A DNA stretch of 64,000 nt from Utricularia gibba (lineage: Eukaryota; Streptophyta; Magnoliopsida; Lamiales; Lentibulariaceae). The notes beneath the pieces are model-generated. The model was not told the origin of the DNA. It worked only from the letters and a program-made list of their open reading frames with translations, and did not search any database. The translations under genes were made by a program, and so were the position numbers. Below, in pieces: positions 12,374-28,407 of the stretch; position 1 is the stretch's first letter, and the number at the start of each line of letters is the position of its first letter. The stretch is from NCBI GenBank assembly GCA_002189035.1, contig CM007991.1:496001-560000 (forward strand), given 5' to 3'.

Positions 12374-14163
12374 TCATATTGCAAAAATTCTCGCATGCGC
12401 ATCAAACAACAGCATGGCAGCCAACTCTGAGAACAGTATACCGAACCCGACCCCATTTGCTGAGCTTCCTGAGGGTGGGGTGCCAGGTGCAGGTGATGGA
12501 GGGGAATTTCCTCCTGAGCTTGAATTTGAGCTGCAGAGATGAACAAAACATGTTTCCTGTGAGAAAAGGATTCAGAAATGGAGATGTGAAGTGCTTACTT
12601 TGTCATGCTTTGCAAAAAATACAATTTTTACCTTCCTGAAAATATGCATGATCCATAGCCTGCCAATGAAACCAGATACAAATTGTCATTTCCTCTATAT
12701 AACTACATTGTTCAGGGAATCACAAGCAGCTTCATTGAAACTTACTGGGATCATTGTTAGTTAGAGAAGCTGTGCCACGGAAGTCGCAAGTCGCACCAGA
12801 ACTCTGCATCATCTGATAATACTGATTGTAAGCATAAGAGGCATGATTCTCTAGAGTGTTGGGGAGATAGCATGCTTGTCCAGCCTGAATGGCTGAGCAG
12901 TTAGCTCCACCAGGGCCACAAGCCCAATCAATGCCATCTTGCAATAAACTCTGATTGCCATCAGGCCTTGCAATACAAAACACCGTGGATGAAGAATTCA
13001 AACTTGTGGAGAGATCCAAGTTCAGATTATATACAGCACTGCCATTGCTGAAGAGTATTCCCCAGTACTTCTCTGAAACAGGACCAGGTCTCCTGTCTTC
13101 ATTGAAGAGTTCGTATATATATGTGTTGATGGGAATGGAGGGCTCAGAAGGAGGGCCTGAATCATTCAGAACACGGCTTACCAAGTTATTGATATATGCC
13201 TCTGCGTTTTCTGTATTAGCATCAGGCTCATTCGGACCGCCAAACCATGGCCAACCAGTTTCAGTCACAACAACAGGGATTGTAGAGAAGTTGAGAGCTG
13301 CTATTGAATAATAGACAGCATCAACCATAGCATCAAGCATGCCACTGTAGTGGAAAAGGGTGTTGGGGTCAACAACTTGATTGATCCTTGAGAGTGGTTT
13401 GTAAAGAGCATAGTCAAGAAGAAAAATGCCATTACTATTAGCATAACTATTGTAAGGATGAGCATTCACCATGTAAAATGAGTCTGTATCCCTAAGGAAC
13501 TGCAAGATTTGCACCATAGTTGAATTCCAAGTTGAATTAAAAGCAGCAGTAGAAGGAGGAAATGGTTGCGGGATTATGTCCATCGATTGTGGGGTTGAAA
13601 CTTTCACCAGATGGTTTAGATTTGAAGCAACAAGTGCCCTGTAGAGATGAGTCACGGCAGGAAAAAGAACTACTGAAGCATTTAGGTTTACAGAGAGAAC
13701 TTCACTCCCCACGGCTACTGCTGTGATATTAGTTGATGGCACATATGCAGCCACATTCTTGGCAATCCATTCAGCTGCTAAAGTTGCAGATTCCCCAATC
13801 TGTAGGACTTCATCATTTCGAACACTAACCATGACCTCAATTCCTGTGTTTGAGAGAGCATGCAGCATACGGGCATCGGCATCAAAGAGACGAACATGAG
13901 TGATTCTGTGAGCTCGAAGAATTGCAACAATGTCAAGAGGTGGAGGGATGTCTGAAACCCCTGTGCCAATGTTTATTCCAACAAACGCACCTGTGAATAC
14001 AAAGATCATAAACCAGAAAATTCCTTAAAGGTTTCTCTTACTCATAGTTCAAATAATGGCACTACATTAAATAATGTAACTGCCAACTATACAAACCTGC
14101 TGCATTGAAGAGAATTCCACAAAACAGCAGGGCATGATGAAGCCATGCAGTAGCAACCACCAT
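12374..14163 (-). CDS. Glucan endo-1,3-beta-glucosidase, GH17 with X8/CBM43 domain
   Basis: Secreted or membrane-anchored enzyme that hydrolyses beta-1,3-glucan (callose) in the cell wall or at plasmodesmata. Four exons: 14097-14163, 12746-13990, 12632-12659 (only 28 nt) and 12374-12530. All phases fit and give 498 residues. Exon 1 encodes a signal peptide (about residues 1-24). The GH17 barrel starts at FVGINIGTGVSDIPPP. It carries AVGSEVL (proton-donor Glu) and VVVTETGWPWFG (nucleophile Glu). From about residue 370 the X8 domain (VFCIARPDG, DWACGPGGANCSAI, YYQMM, TCDFRGTASL) runs into YGSCIFSGS, encoded by the microexon. A Ser/Pro-rich linker and a weakly hydrophobic tail suggest GPI anchoring. 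Many N-glycosylation sites are visible. Confidence 0.94.
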
Positions 14164-16279
14164 CAGCCGAGCTGATGAGTTACCTTATGCTATGATGCTT
14201 CTCCTCAACCTCGAAACTGTGATGAAAGGCACAAAGTAAGCACTTTATTGATATACATGGCTAAGACAACACCAAAAACGCATCTTGAAGTTGAATTTCA
14301 GACTTCTACTAGCCATATCCAATCTGAGAAACTGCTTCAAGATTAAATATTGACAGCAAATCGCTGCTCCTTTGACGCACAGTGTGGTCCATTTCAGAAG
14401 AAAATGATCAGATCTAAACCCCCCAAAAGAAAGAGGAAGTAGATTAAAGACAGAAGCAAGCAAACAATGAAGTGGAAGATATGTAAACAAAGGAATTAAA
14501 AAGCACATGGAACATGCCTCAAAATAGGAAGTTTATAAAGTGAAAACCAATCTAAAGACAGGATCTTTCTACCGAAAAAGAACAAGATAAAAAGCCAGAA
14601 TCAGGATCTGATCTTTCTAAACTCCAACTTTCCATACATTACAAAACCTTACAGCACATTTTGATTTTTTACAACCCAGGAAAAATTTAAAAAGTTTTAA
14701 CCCAGAAAAACCAAAGTACCGTTGGTGGTGTTAGCAGCCCTCACCTGAGTCGATGGCTTCAAAAACGGAACCCGGATACTAAATAAAAGCTAGCACACGC
14801 CACTCATAGCCAGAGACTCAAAACAAAAACGTTGGGGGTGAAATCAAAATAAATAAACCCACGCTGATGACAGTGAGCAGCAAATGAACACTCAAATCAA
14901 ACTAAAACGAAACAAAGCCCCACGTTTTTTCCACAACAGCAAGAACGCGGAAAAAAGGACACCAAAAATGAAGATCCATAAGCCAAGATTCACAATAAAG
15001 CTTGGGAAAAGAAGAGCTGACTCCCCCAGCTGGAATGAAGTTGCTGCGAGAAAGAAAAGCTGACTACAATGGTAATATTTTCTATTTATTTTTATTATTG
15101 ATATTCCTCACCAGTCCACCACGCTATGCAATTTAGACACCATGAGTCAACAATTTAGCCCCACCCAAGCCATTCCTAGGGTTTTACTACAAAAAAATCT
15201 TTATTTTATTTTAAACTTCGAATAAATATCTCTTAAATAATAAAAATATTAAAAAATCTTAATATAGAAATATCTGTGGGCGACGAATCGAGTACCTAGT
15301 CATGGACAAAGACAACGTTTAAATAAAGTGATTATAATAATTTTATGTGCCTTTTTTTTTCAATATAAACACAGGCGGGGCCCATGAGGATATGTAGGGA
15401 CAACCCACTCCTGCTTTAAAACAAAACTTATTTTGTAGTGATTTTTTTATATAGCATTTTAAAGCTTTTTTGTTGCAAAATATTAGTACCTTTTTTATCA
15501 ATAATTTTTTTAAAATAAAGCTAGATATATTTAGTCATACTTATAAAATATGAGAAAAAAAAACTTATAATATACAATTTTTTAAAACATGTAATTTATT
15601 AGTTATCTATTCATATCAACTTAATCAATCAAAAACATTGATTTCTTGTAATCGTATCTATTCATGCAAAATACATTATTAATAATGTATTTAAATTATT
15701 TATTTTTAAAAATAATAACTTAAGGAATTATACAAGTGTTTTACAAATCACATATTTCACATATAGCATAAGTTAACATTGATTCGGATTCGCACGTAAA
15801 TTTAGATTCATAATGATTTGTATTCTCTAATATTTGAAGAGTAGTTTCATAATACAAAAATATTATTTTGATATTTGTTATATGTTTCAAAATGTGGGGT
15901 GAAATGATATTAATCAGATTATTATATGCTTGTAGAGTAATTAAGAGGAATGATGAGGCCTGGGAGGGGAATCTTTTATTTGTTCGGTTTTTGAACGCGT
16001 TGGGAGATTTCTAAGGAAGTTGTTGGAAGCGACTTGGACCGTCAGCTGTCGTCTATCCAAATCCAGCACATCGCATTCAAAAAACGGAAGAGTCTGGGAG
16101 TGGCTCCCCACTACACACACTTTCGTGCACTTCTCTCCATTTTCTTTTTCCACTTTACCGTTGGGAGAAGGCGCACCCTTTTTGTCTTTCTTCACAGAAG
16201 CTTCTTCTTCTTCTTCGCCTAAGCGCATCGATCTCGTCGCTTTTTTGGATTCTTGATTCTTTTGTTGAGATCTTGAGAT
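14164..16279. other. Leader regions of the glucanase and IST1-like genes, with an AT-rich spacer
   Basis: The first part, up to about 15060, probably holds the glucanase 5' untranslated region and a leader intron, but the splice sites are not certain. About 15070-15950 is AT-rich with nothing recognisable. About 16000-16279 is the leader of the next plus-strand gene and includes a short CTT repeat near 16200-16217. Confidence 0.45.
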
Positions 16280-19200
16280 ATGCTTGACGGGTTGTTCGGT
16301 CGCGGATTCAGTGCTAAATGGTTGTTTGATTTCTTTATTTTTTTGGGGTTCATTGTTCGTTTCCTTATCTGGGAATCGTTAATGGGGTACTGTGGTTCCC
16401 GGTTGCAGCAAGGTGCTGATAAAGGCGACCCGGGTGAGGATTCAGATGGTGAGGAGGAGGGTCGAGGCCAAGCAGAGGTTTCTAAAAGAGGATCTTGCTA
16501 AGCTGCTATCTAGTGGACTTGATGTGAATGCCTATGAGAGGGTACTTTTTTTCTCTCGTTTCATTCTGCTTCGTTTTTCTGTCCTTCTTTTGCGTGTTTT
16601 TATTGATTATTGTTCAGGATGATGTGATCGCGGTTTTGGGGTGTGATCATTTTGAGTTCTAAAGTAGTCGCAATTGATCGAATTTCAACGTTTTACCGGT
16701 GTCGGTTGATTTTGCTCTGGGTATAAGGCGGGAGTGAATTCTAAAGGAGTGATTTTACAGTGCTCTGGCTTTCACTCTTATTGACCTACTTGCGTCTTTT
16801 TCGACGGTTGGGATATTTATATCATGAGCGAAAAAGATGCCTTTCCTTTGGGGTTTCTAGTCGGATGGCCATAGGCACAAATTGAGGTGTGATTACAGTA
16901 GATCCCCAATTGCTCTCTTGATTACGATAGGATCATTCAATGGCACATGGCACTAGTCCTCATCTCTCATTGTGTAGGTCATTTATTCATCAATCCTTTC
17001 CAGTATACGGTGATGTTCATGTTGTATGTAACAATCTCAAACATATTCACTTCTTTGATTGATGCGGATGATTTCTTATATTTTTTTTCTCTTTGCTGCA
17101 TTATACAGATGGAAGAGTTTGTCGCTGGAATGACTCTCTTGTCATTTTATGACTTTGTTGAGCGTGCTTGCGAGCACATTTCAAAGCAGGCCTCAAAAAT
17201 GCAGAAACTGGGGTATGAACGTACCACATGGTCGATGCTGCTATTTGTGTTCTTTGGCTTGTATTCCGTATATGAAGAGAATACACCCCTTTCAATAGCT
17301 GTTGCGCAACAGGATGAAAAAAAAAAGATGGCAATTAAATGCAGAGCAAGTGTTTATATGATACCCCATTAGAGAGAAAGAATAGAGTATTAACTTCCAA
17401 AGGATGCTATAGACACGAAGTGCATTCTTTCCTAGAGTTAATGTTGTAATGTTTTTTTTCCTTACAGGGATTGCCCTGAAGAGTGTAGGGAGGATGTTTC
17501 ATTACTGATGTTCGCAGCTGCAAGGTTCGCAGATCTCCCTGAGTTAAGAGACCTTAGAGATATATTCCGGGAAAGATATGGCCCTTGTTTAGAAGTTTCA
17601 TCTAACCATAAGGTACATACCTTCAAATGTTGAAATACTTAGTATTACATTATACTTTCCTATTTTCCCACCCACTGGATTCCTGGTTGCAAGTTTGCTG
17701 AGAGGCTATCTCCTGCGCCGCCTACAACAGAAAAGAAGATCCAGGTGATGCAGAGCATAGCTTCGGAGTTCTCAATAAAGTGGGATGCCAAGGGGTTTGA
17801 GGAGAGGATGGTAAACCCTCCACGTGTTGCGCCGGTACATCTTTCCTTTGGTTTCTATGAATAAAAGAAACGAAACAACCATCAAGCATTACTCACATTA
17901 TAAGTATATGGGATGCCATTTATTGCGCATTCTCATCAGAATATGTTCATATTTGTTGCTGAAAGGGATGTAGAATATTGTGTTACTGCATTTGGATAAT
18001 CACACCATGTTGAAGGTCTTCCTGATCACCAGCATGCTTGCGTCCGTGGATCAAAAGATTTTTTCAATATAGGATAGAAAAGTTGTCTTGATATTTCATA
18101 TTGATATGTGCATGCTGTAGAATTTACTGTTAAGCTTATGTCATTGAATGGGAGAAGGATTCGGATGAATTGAATTTAGTTATAATCAGTTCATAACTCT
18201 AACTATGTTGTTGACTAACTCATTTTTACATGATCTTCAGGTCGGATTGCCAAGGACAGATAAAGTGAAGCAGAAGCCAGAGCTACCGTTTGAGGGCAGA
18301 CAGGGCAACTACGGTGACAATGGCACTAAATGGAGAAGAGAGGAAGCTGAATGTTATCGAGGGAAGAATTCAGTTGAGAATAAAGAGCGGTCTGTTTTGA
18401 AGGAATCGTTTTATGAAAAGCAAAAATTGTCCAAGAGTAGGCATACTGATCTGTTTGAGGAAGAGTTTGGTAAAGAACTCAAGGTGCAAAATCTGGGTAG
18501 CTCATCCCAAGGGAAAATGCAGGAGCGTGATGAACGCATGAGAATAGGCAATGGGAAACTTCAACCAGGAAACGGAGGCAGCACAGAAGCATTACGTCAT
18601 GAAAAAGTTGAGTTTTCTTCTGACCGTGTGGAGCATTCAGGTGGAAAGAAAACCGCAACTTCTTTGCAGAGGCAAACCGATCAAGATGTAATACAGAAAG
18701 CAGCAGCAGTAGAGAAGCAGGAAAAGAAGACTGATGAGGCGGTTAAATCCTTTTCTAATGGCATTCCACCTCCATATCTAAAGGCAAACGACAATTTTCC
18801 TGCTCCTCCGTACACCAAGCCCAAAGAAGACTGCATCAGAACTCATCGTGCATCTAAGTCTGAAGCTCCTGATATGGACGTGGAGTTTGCTAGTCACTCT
18901 TCCCGTTCGGTGGGTGATGCGACCGGCAACTCTAAAAAACCAGGGCATCCGAGTTCTGAAAAAGTTGCTCGGGCTGTGGGTGTAGAGAACCTTGGCATAG
19001 GGAGTGAGCATCAGGATCTGAACATTCCCCTTCCAACGCAAGGATCCGAGCGAAGGAAGCACCACAAATCATCATCCAGCAGTATGAAAAACCATTCTGG
19101 GAAGGGACTCCAGCGACTGTTCACTGAGGAGGAGCATCACAGAAAAGATGAAGAGGAGATACTGATGGATAGACTTCTCCTTCACTACAGCAAGAAGCCA

Positions 19201-19479
19201 TCCTTGTATGATGCAGAAAAGCTCCCAAAGTCCGGTGGCCGGCGTTCCCATGGTGACTATGGAGGATACATTGATGATGCTAATCGGAAAGAAGCTCCTG
19301 CTCCCAGTAGATCGACTTCTCTTCCCCGTGAGCCCCCAACTAGTTCCTCTGCTGGTACAAAGAAAGTCCTCAACCGTGCCAGCACCTTCCAACCTGATAA
19401 TCAGGCAAAGCATGTGCATCCTAAGCTCCCAGATTATGATGATCTTGCTGCCAAATTTGCTGCCTTGAAGGGTCGATAA
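16280..19479 (+). CDS. IST1-like protein (regulator of Vps4, ESCRT-III associated)
   Basis: IST1 proteins bind ESCRT-III and the ATPase Vps4 and act in multivesicular-body sorting. Six exons: 16280-16320, 16409-16541, 17109-17212, 17468-17612, 17694-17834 and 18241-19479, giving 600 residues. The start MLDGLFGRGFSAKCK is the family start. The IST1 helical domain (about residues 1-175) shows RRRVEAKQRFLKEDLAKLL, then CPEECREDVSLLMFAAARF, then ADLPELRDLRDIFRERYG. The last exon encodes a long charged, Ser-rich, probably disordered tail of about 412 residues. It ends HPKLPDYDDLAAKFAALKGR, a conserved-looking C-terminal motif like the segments that bind partner MIT domains. The plant IST1 family is large, and the member cannot be named. 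Confidence 0.92.
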
Positions 19480-19702
19480 AATGGAGGGGTGCTGACAAAC
19501 ATCATCCTGCTGCAGTTGCTCCAGTGCAAATACCATTCCTGCTTTCTAGTTTGTAGGCACTCTACAGCTAACTAATCATGGTGAATGAATGCTCCTCCGT
19601 ATCTACCCCATTTCCAACTACTAATATTCATACTATTTTTTCTCAATCGTATTTTTTACATTTATTTTCGGAATATTTAAATTTCTTTCATTTTTTTGGT
19701 GT

Positions 19703-19712
19703 ATATAAATAA
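19703..19712 (+). promoter_or_regulatory. TATA box of the DUF538 gene
   Basis: TATATAAATA about 140 bp before the ATG at 19846, in the short gap after the IST1-like gene. Confidence 0.5.
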
Positions 19713-19845
19713 TAAATGTGATTTTAACGAATTATTTTTTTAAGAAAATTATTATTGACGTGGCGGCGAGATATGCATAAGAATGGGGATGGTTTGAGAA
19801 GGAAGGAGATCGAGTACCACAACACTAGCGAAGTCAAGTACGTCT

Positions 19846-20292
19846 ATGGCGGCTGCCGGAGTGTTGAAGTTCACCGCCCTCGTCCTCTCTATCGTTGCCT
19901 TTGGAGTCTGTTCCGAAGGAAGTCCAGCCCACGATGAGTTGATGAATTTCGGTTTCCCGATCGGGCTGCTTCCGTCCCAGGTCGAATCGTACAAGCTCAA
20001 TCGCACTTCTGGGGATTTCATGCTTTCTCTTGGGACTTTGTGCAAAATCACACTGCCTCCGGACAATTATCTGGCAGCGTATTCCCCTAAGATTACCGGA
20101 AAAATCACCAACAACCGAATTTCGGAACTTGACGGGATCAACGTTAGGGCGCTGTTTAAGTGGTGGGGAATTACTGGAATCAGAGCCTCCGGAGATGATC
20201 TGGTTTTTGAGGTCGGAGTGGTCACGGTCAAATACCCTTCCAAGAATTTCGATAAGTCTCCCTTCTGTGAGGGTACCCGCTCTTCTTCGTGA
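19846..20292 (+). CDS. DUF538 family secreted protein
   Basis: A 148-residue plant DUF538 protein of unknown biochemical role. It has a signal peptide (about residues 1-25). The core is typical: LMNFGFPIGLLPSQVESYKL, LGTLCKITLPPDNYLAAYS, KITGKITNNRISELDGI, then FKWWGITGI and FEVGVVTVKYPSKNFDKSP. The coding region is uninterrupted, which is common in the family. An ATG at 19755 is in another frame and is ignored. Just after the stop, AAAG|GTAGTG and an acceptor near 20975 suggest an intron in the 3' untranslated region. Confidence 0.92.
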   Translation: MAAAGVLKFTALVLSIVAFGVCSEGSPAHDELMNFGFPIGLLPSQVESYKLNRTSGDFMLSLGTLCKITLPPDNYLAAYSPKITGKITNNRISELDGINVRALFKWWGITGIRASGDDLVFEVGVVTVKYPSKNFDKSPFCEGTRSSS

Positions 20293-21772
20293 AAGGTAGT
20301 GATTTTTCATTATGAAGACAAAAATTACTTGCTGGTTTTTCGTTTTACTTTATGGGAGTTTGTATTGATTCATTTTGTTGGTCAGTCTGTTCCGTTTATC
20401 AATCTGTCATAGTCCCAGTTTTTTTGTAACCCTAATTGTTGATGCTTAGAATAGGGATGCTTTCTGGGCCTTAGTCCACTTGATCCGTTGGGTAGTGTTG
20501 CTTAACTAATTATTAAAGATTTCTGTTGCTGTGAATAGACGAAAAATGGTAGCAGAAGATGTTTGTTGAATTTTATGCATCGCGTTGTGTTTTATTTTTT
20601 AGATTGAAATGGGTTTCATGGTGATCAAATGATCTGAGCTTTTTCCTATCATAAACAAAGTCCCAGTTTATCTACAGCCTCAATTCGTGAAGTTAAGAAT
20701 AGGGATGCTTTCTGGGCCTTAATACACTTCACCTTTTGTGTGGTGGTAGTTCACTAATATTAGAAACTAGAACTTTTGAATGAGAAGGTGTCTGCTGAAT
20801 TTTGTGCCTCAGATTATTAAAGTTCCAGTTTCTCGTGGGAGTTAATAAATTCAGTATCCCGACGAATAGTGCTAGATGTAGACTACAGATGAAATTCCTG
20901 AACCATTTCTTTTATGACAATTTGGAGATGCAATTTGATTTGGGTTTCTAACATATTAAGCATTGATTTTTTGCAGCAGCGCAATCAGTTTCCCACTTTC
21001 AAGCCTTGTCAGTTAATATAAGCGAGGCTCTGTGATATATAACGTATTAGTGGACTTGTTCTGAACATTTGATTTAGTAAAACTGTGTAATGTATCCTGC
21101 ACTTGAAGCATGTGCTTGATTACACTTATTGTGAGACCTATCAATCTGCTGTCATTTCCTTCATGGTTCTTTCCATTCGCATGACAGTGGTTAACTGGCA
21201 AACCAAGTGCTTCATGAATCTCAACTTCTTTATTTTGTACCCAAAGCGAGTAGTTTCTGAACATTGCCAGTTGGGGTCTCAAACAGAATATGATACAGTG
21301 GGTGACAAATTATTTTCCACTTCTGTCATGTGCTTTTTTACGATAGTTGTGAATGCAGATATCAACCATAAGGACTATTCTGTTCAAAGCATCATGTGAC
21401 ATCAAATGCGAACTTCAAACCATGCTGCAACAAAAGTTAAATAGAGTTGGGTAGGCACCTTCATGAAGATGAGCTGTAGCTGCGTTCACAAAGAGTGGCT
21501 TCTTAAATTTTCCAGCCATGCTTTGTATATTTATTTTTATTAAGAAATGAAAATTAGGCTGAAACACGTAATTATTATGAATTTAATTCTGTATAATTCA
21601 TTCAAAAAAAAAAGGCTTGGATCACTCCATATCACATCAAACAGCAATTTTTTAAAAAAAATTGGGCCTCAAGTAGTTTTATTGGGCTTAGTGCCTTATT
21701 CCAGGCCCAAAAAAGAAAGCCCAGTTCACACCCTGGGCCATTCATTACCTTGTTCACTGGAAGCAGGTGCTT
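20293..21772. other. 3' region of the DUF538 gene, probable 3'UTR intron with a tandem repeat
   Basis: No coding exon is seen. About 20410-20590 and 20656-20815 are diverged copies of each other (see the repeat entry). TTTTTTGCAG at about 20966-20975 is a good acceptor that would close a 3'UTR intron. The end of this stretch (21660-21772) is the 3' flank of peroxidase A and is duplicated downstream of peroxidase B. Confidence 0.5.
20410..20815 (+). repeat. Diverged tandem repeat, period about 249 bp
   Basis: Both copies share, in the same order, AGTCCCAGTTT, then AGAATAGGGATGCTTTCTGG followed by GCCTTA, then a CACTT stretch, then GCTGAATTTT/GTTGAATTTT and TGCATC/TGCCTC. The first copy starts near 20410 and the second near 20656. 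Confidence 0.6.
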
Positions 21773-25932
<4,160 letters not shown>

Positions 25933-27597
25933 GGTACTGCACTGCAGATTGCTCCTTTTTTTCTCCAGCCAAAGACTAGGTGGCATATGGCTCGGAAGCA
26001 CGCCATTGTAATAAAGAGCGCAGAGACAGGTAAAGTGGCATTATCCACATTAAAAAAACTTCAAAAATATCTTCTTGTCGGCTAAAATAAAAGAGAAACC
26101 GAATCGCCACTTTTGTAAAAAAAGACGTTGACTCCCACAAGCCTCACTCCTATTGGTGATTTGGATCGCGCTCACTCCTATTGGTGATTTGGGGTTGGGG
26201 GGGGGGGGGGGGGGTGGTCTTGAATGCTATGCCGCTCGCCCTTATCCCTTCCCTCTACTGCTTCTCTCTGTGTTTTTTTCAACCGGGATTTCGTTTTCGG
26301 GGTTGTTTTTTGTGGCCCTATGTCGTCATGTGGATAAAAGAGGCTTGTCGTACGGAAGAGAAGAAAAAAAATAAAGAGAAAGAGAGAAAGGATGAATCGG
26401 AATCCAACTCAGTGAAGTCTGCGATGGATGACACTGATATATTCCAGTCGATCTCTAGGTTTTTAAGTGGATGGACGAGCTTTCGGGCTGATAGGAGCGC
26501 CATGGCTACTTCCATTGAAGCTTTGAGCAAGTCTGTGTGCTTGAAAAAACGCAGCTTCATACTGTATGTTAAAAAATCAAAGTGAAATATTGAGAATACA
26601 ATAAATTATATATAACTAATAATCAATTAGATCTAATCTTTTTTAATATGATCAAAATTTATTATGTACTAAGATTTCAAATATAATCGATTGACCTATC
26701 GAATTTTAAACTTGAACACTTAATTCTACTTTTGTTATCCGCATTGGCTTCCCCTTTTCAATCCCTGGAGGTGGAGGAGGCGCCATCAATTCCAAACCGC
26801 GACTGGGTCAATTGGAAATTAAATATTCCAACGAATACCTCATCCATAATAATTTTAATAATTAATTATATTAATATAATTTTTTAATATAAATTTGGTT
26901 GTTTTAATATTTGACTTTAAGTTGAATGTTAAAATTTAATTTTTTTTTATTATTATAGATAATGTTCGAGTTATAATTAAATCTAATATTTTTATTACTT
27001 AAATTCAAAATATTTTCTTGTTTTTTTAAAGACAAAATCAAATATATAATGAACATAAATTATATTTTAAAAAAAGCATACAATGATCCTCATCAGAAAA
27101 TTTGCTCAGTATGAACAGAAGCTGCCTTGGTCACTACGCCATGTCAAAGTTTTCAACTTGAAACAAGATCCCTGTCGATCTACAGAAGAGAAGCCACTGT
27201 GATAGAGAAGTGTTTTCAAAGAAGTTATTTGACCATCTGCAATGGTTTTCCCGAAGTGAAACCAGCCCATGTGTATAGACAGACCATTTGACTTGTCGTT
27301 TGGGTCCTGATGTCCGACACAGTGTAAAGTCATGATAAATAGAACAAGTTTAGACTTGCTTTTGGGTTCTTATGTTAATTTTTGTGAAGATCAGATGTGG
27401 AATAGAGATCAAATACTGTAGTAATGTTCTTGGGTTTCATGTTTTGAGGGATTAAGGATGCTGTTTTATGCACGGTCCTGATGCTCAAATTTAAGCAGAA
27501 TGCGTGTATGTAAAGATAATCAACAGTTTTCATGAAAAGAGATGACACAGAGGCCGGGCCCGGGCGGCCGGATTGATGGAAAGAATGGAGATGCTGT
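25933..27597. other. Promoter of peroxidase B and spacer with a G18 tract
   Basis: About 26290-26420 resembles the copy A promoter (CGGGGTTGTT, then GTCATGTGG). About 25980-26290 is extra relative to copy A and includes a duplicated 22-mer and a run of 18 G. About 26590-27080 is AT-rich. About 27090-27597 is less AT-rich and probably holds the 3' untranslated region of the next minus-strand gene. No coding frame is convincing. Confidence 0.45.
26143..26214 (+). repeat. Short tandem duplication followed by an 18-G homopolymer
   Basis: CTCACTCCTATTGGTGATTT plus GG occurs at 26143-26164 and again at 26171-26192, a 28-bp period. It runs into GGGGTT and then 18 G in a row at 26197-26214. Confidence 0.8.
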
Positions 27598-28317
27598 TTA
27601 TTCAATGCTGGGGTTTTGATCCAGTAGCTCTGCGTACTTGATCTGTAAGATACTTTGCAGGACTTGAAATGGGGCAATGTCTCCGATCACCATCACCGTT
27701 TTCGCCTCCAAATCGACTCGGTATTCAAGCACTCCTGCTTCCACAACCATAACCATAAGCACCCATTCCAATTGCATCTACCAACACACAGAAAGTGGGA
27801 GTCGCTCTGTTTTTTTCCTTTTCCCCGAGGCACCAGACCCAGTTGAAGGATTGGTGCTAAGTTCCGTTTAACGTGTGCTAAATGCTGGTTTTGCTTTCTT
27901 TTTTTTTTTCTTGCTGATAAAGAGATAGATAAAAAAGGTGAGGTGTTGGATACCTTCCATCTTGGAGATTCGCCTGGCCACCTGCCTGGCGCAGCCATTG
28001 CAGTGCATGGAAACCCGCAAAACCACCTTCTGCAAACCCAAAAACAAGTGTTATTTTCTTGCTGTTGCATTTACGAAATCAAAAACTGGTATTCAAGTGG
28101 CTCATTGTGCTTTTACCTTGGGTTGCAAGTGGAAGGCAAGAGTGGGAGCGGGAGATTCAGCAATCAAGTCCCGGAGTTTGCCGGACTGCGGAGGGGGCGA
28201 CTCCGGCCTCATCAGATAGGCGCATTCCTGGGCGGATAAGTCCTCCTCATCGCCCTTCGTCTTACTGCAGATACAGCGCGTGCAGGCGGAGCCAAGATAC
28301 ATACAGAAAATATTCAT
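27598..28317 (-). CDS. Heavy-metal-associated (HMA) domain protein
   Basis: Small metal-binding protein of the plant copper-chaperone-like family. Three exons (28117-28317, 27954-28029, 27598-27734) with consistent phases give 137 residues if translation starts at MNIFCMYLGS. An in-frame ATG at 28407 would add 30 residues, mostly a Leu run coded by a CAG/CTG repeat, so I prefer the shorter form. The N-terminus is Cys-rich (ACTRCICSK). The HMA domain begins at KVVLRVSMHCNGCARQVARR, where CNGC is the metal-binding CxxC. It continues GVLEYRVDLEAKTVMVIGDI and APFQVLQSILQIKYAELL. There is no CaaX box, so it is not an isoprenylated HIPP. It is closer to the NaKR/copper-transport-like group. Confidence 0.85.
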
Positions 28318-28377
28318 GCCTCCTCCCTCCAGAGAGCTTCTCTGCTGTCTGCACTGCCCTTGAGATGGGATTGTAAG

Positions 28378-28395
28378 CAGCAGCAGCAGCAGCAA
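28378..28395. repeat. CAG trinucleotide repeat
   Basis: Five perfect CAG units followed by CAA. On the minus strand they read as Leu codons just after a possible upstream ATG of the HMA gene. Confidence 0.8.
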
Positions 28396-28407
28396 TAATG
28401 TTTCCAA

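Noticed and set aside
19072-19536. 154-codon minus-strand frame opposite the IST1-like last exon
   Set aside because: It is an antisense shadow of a well-supported coding exon.
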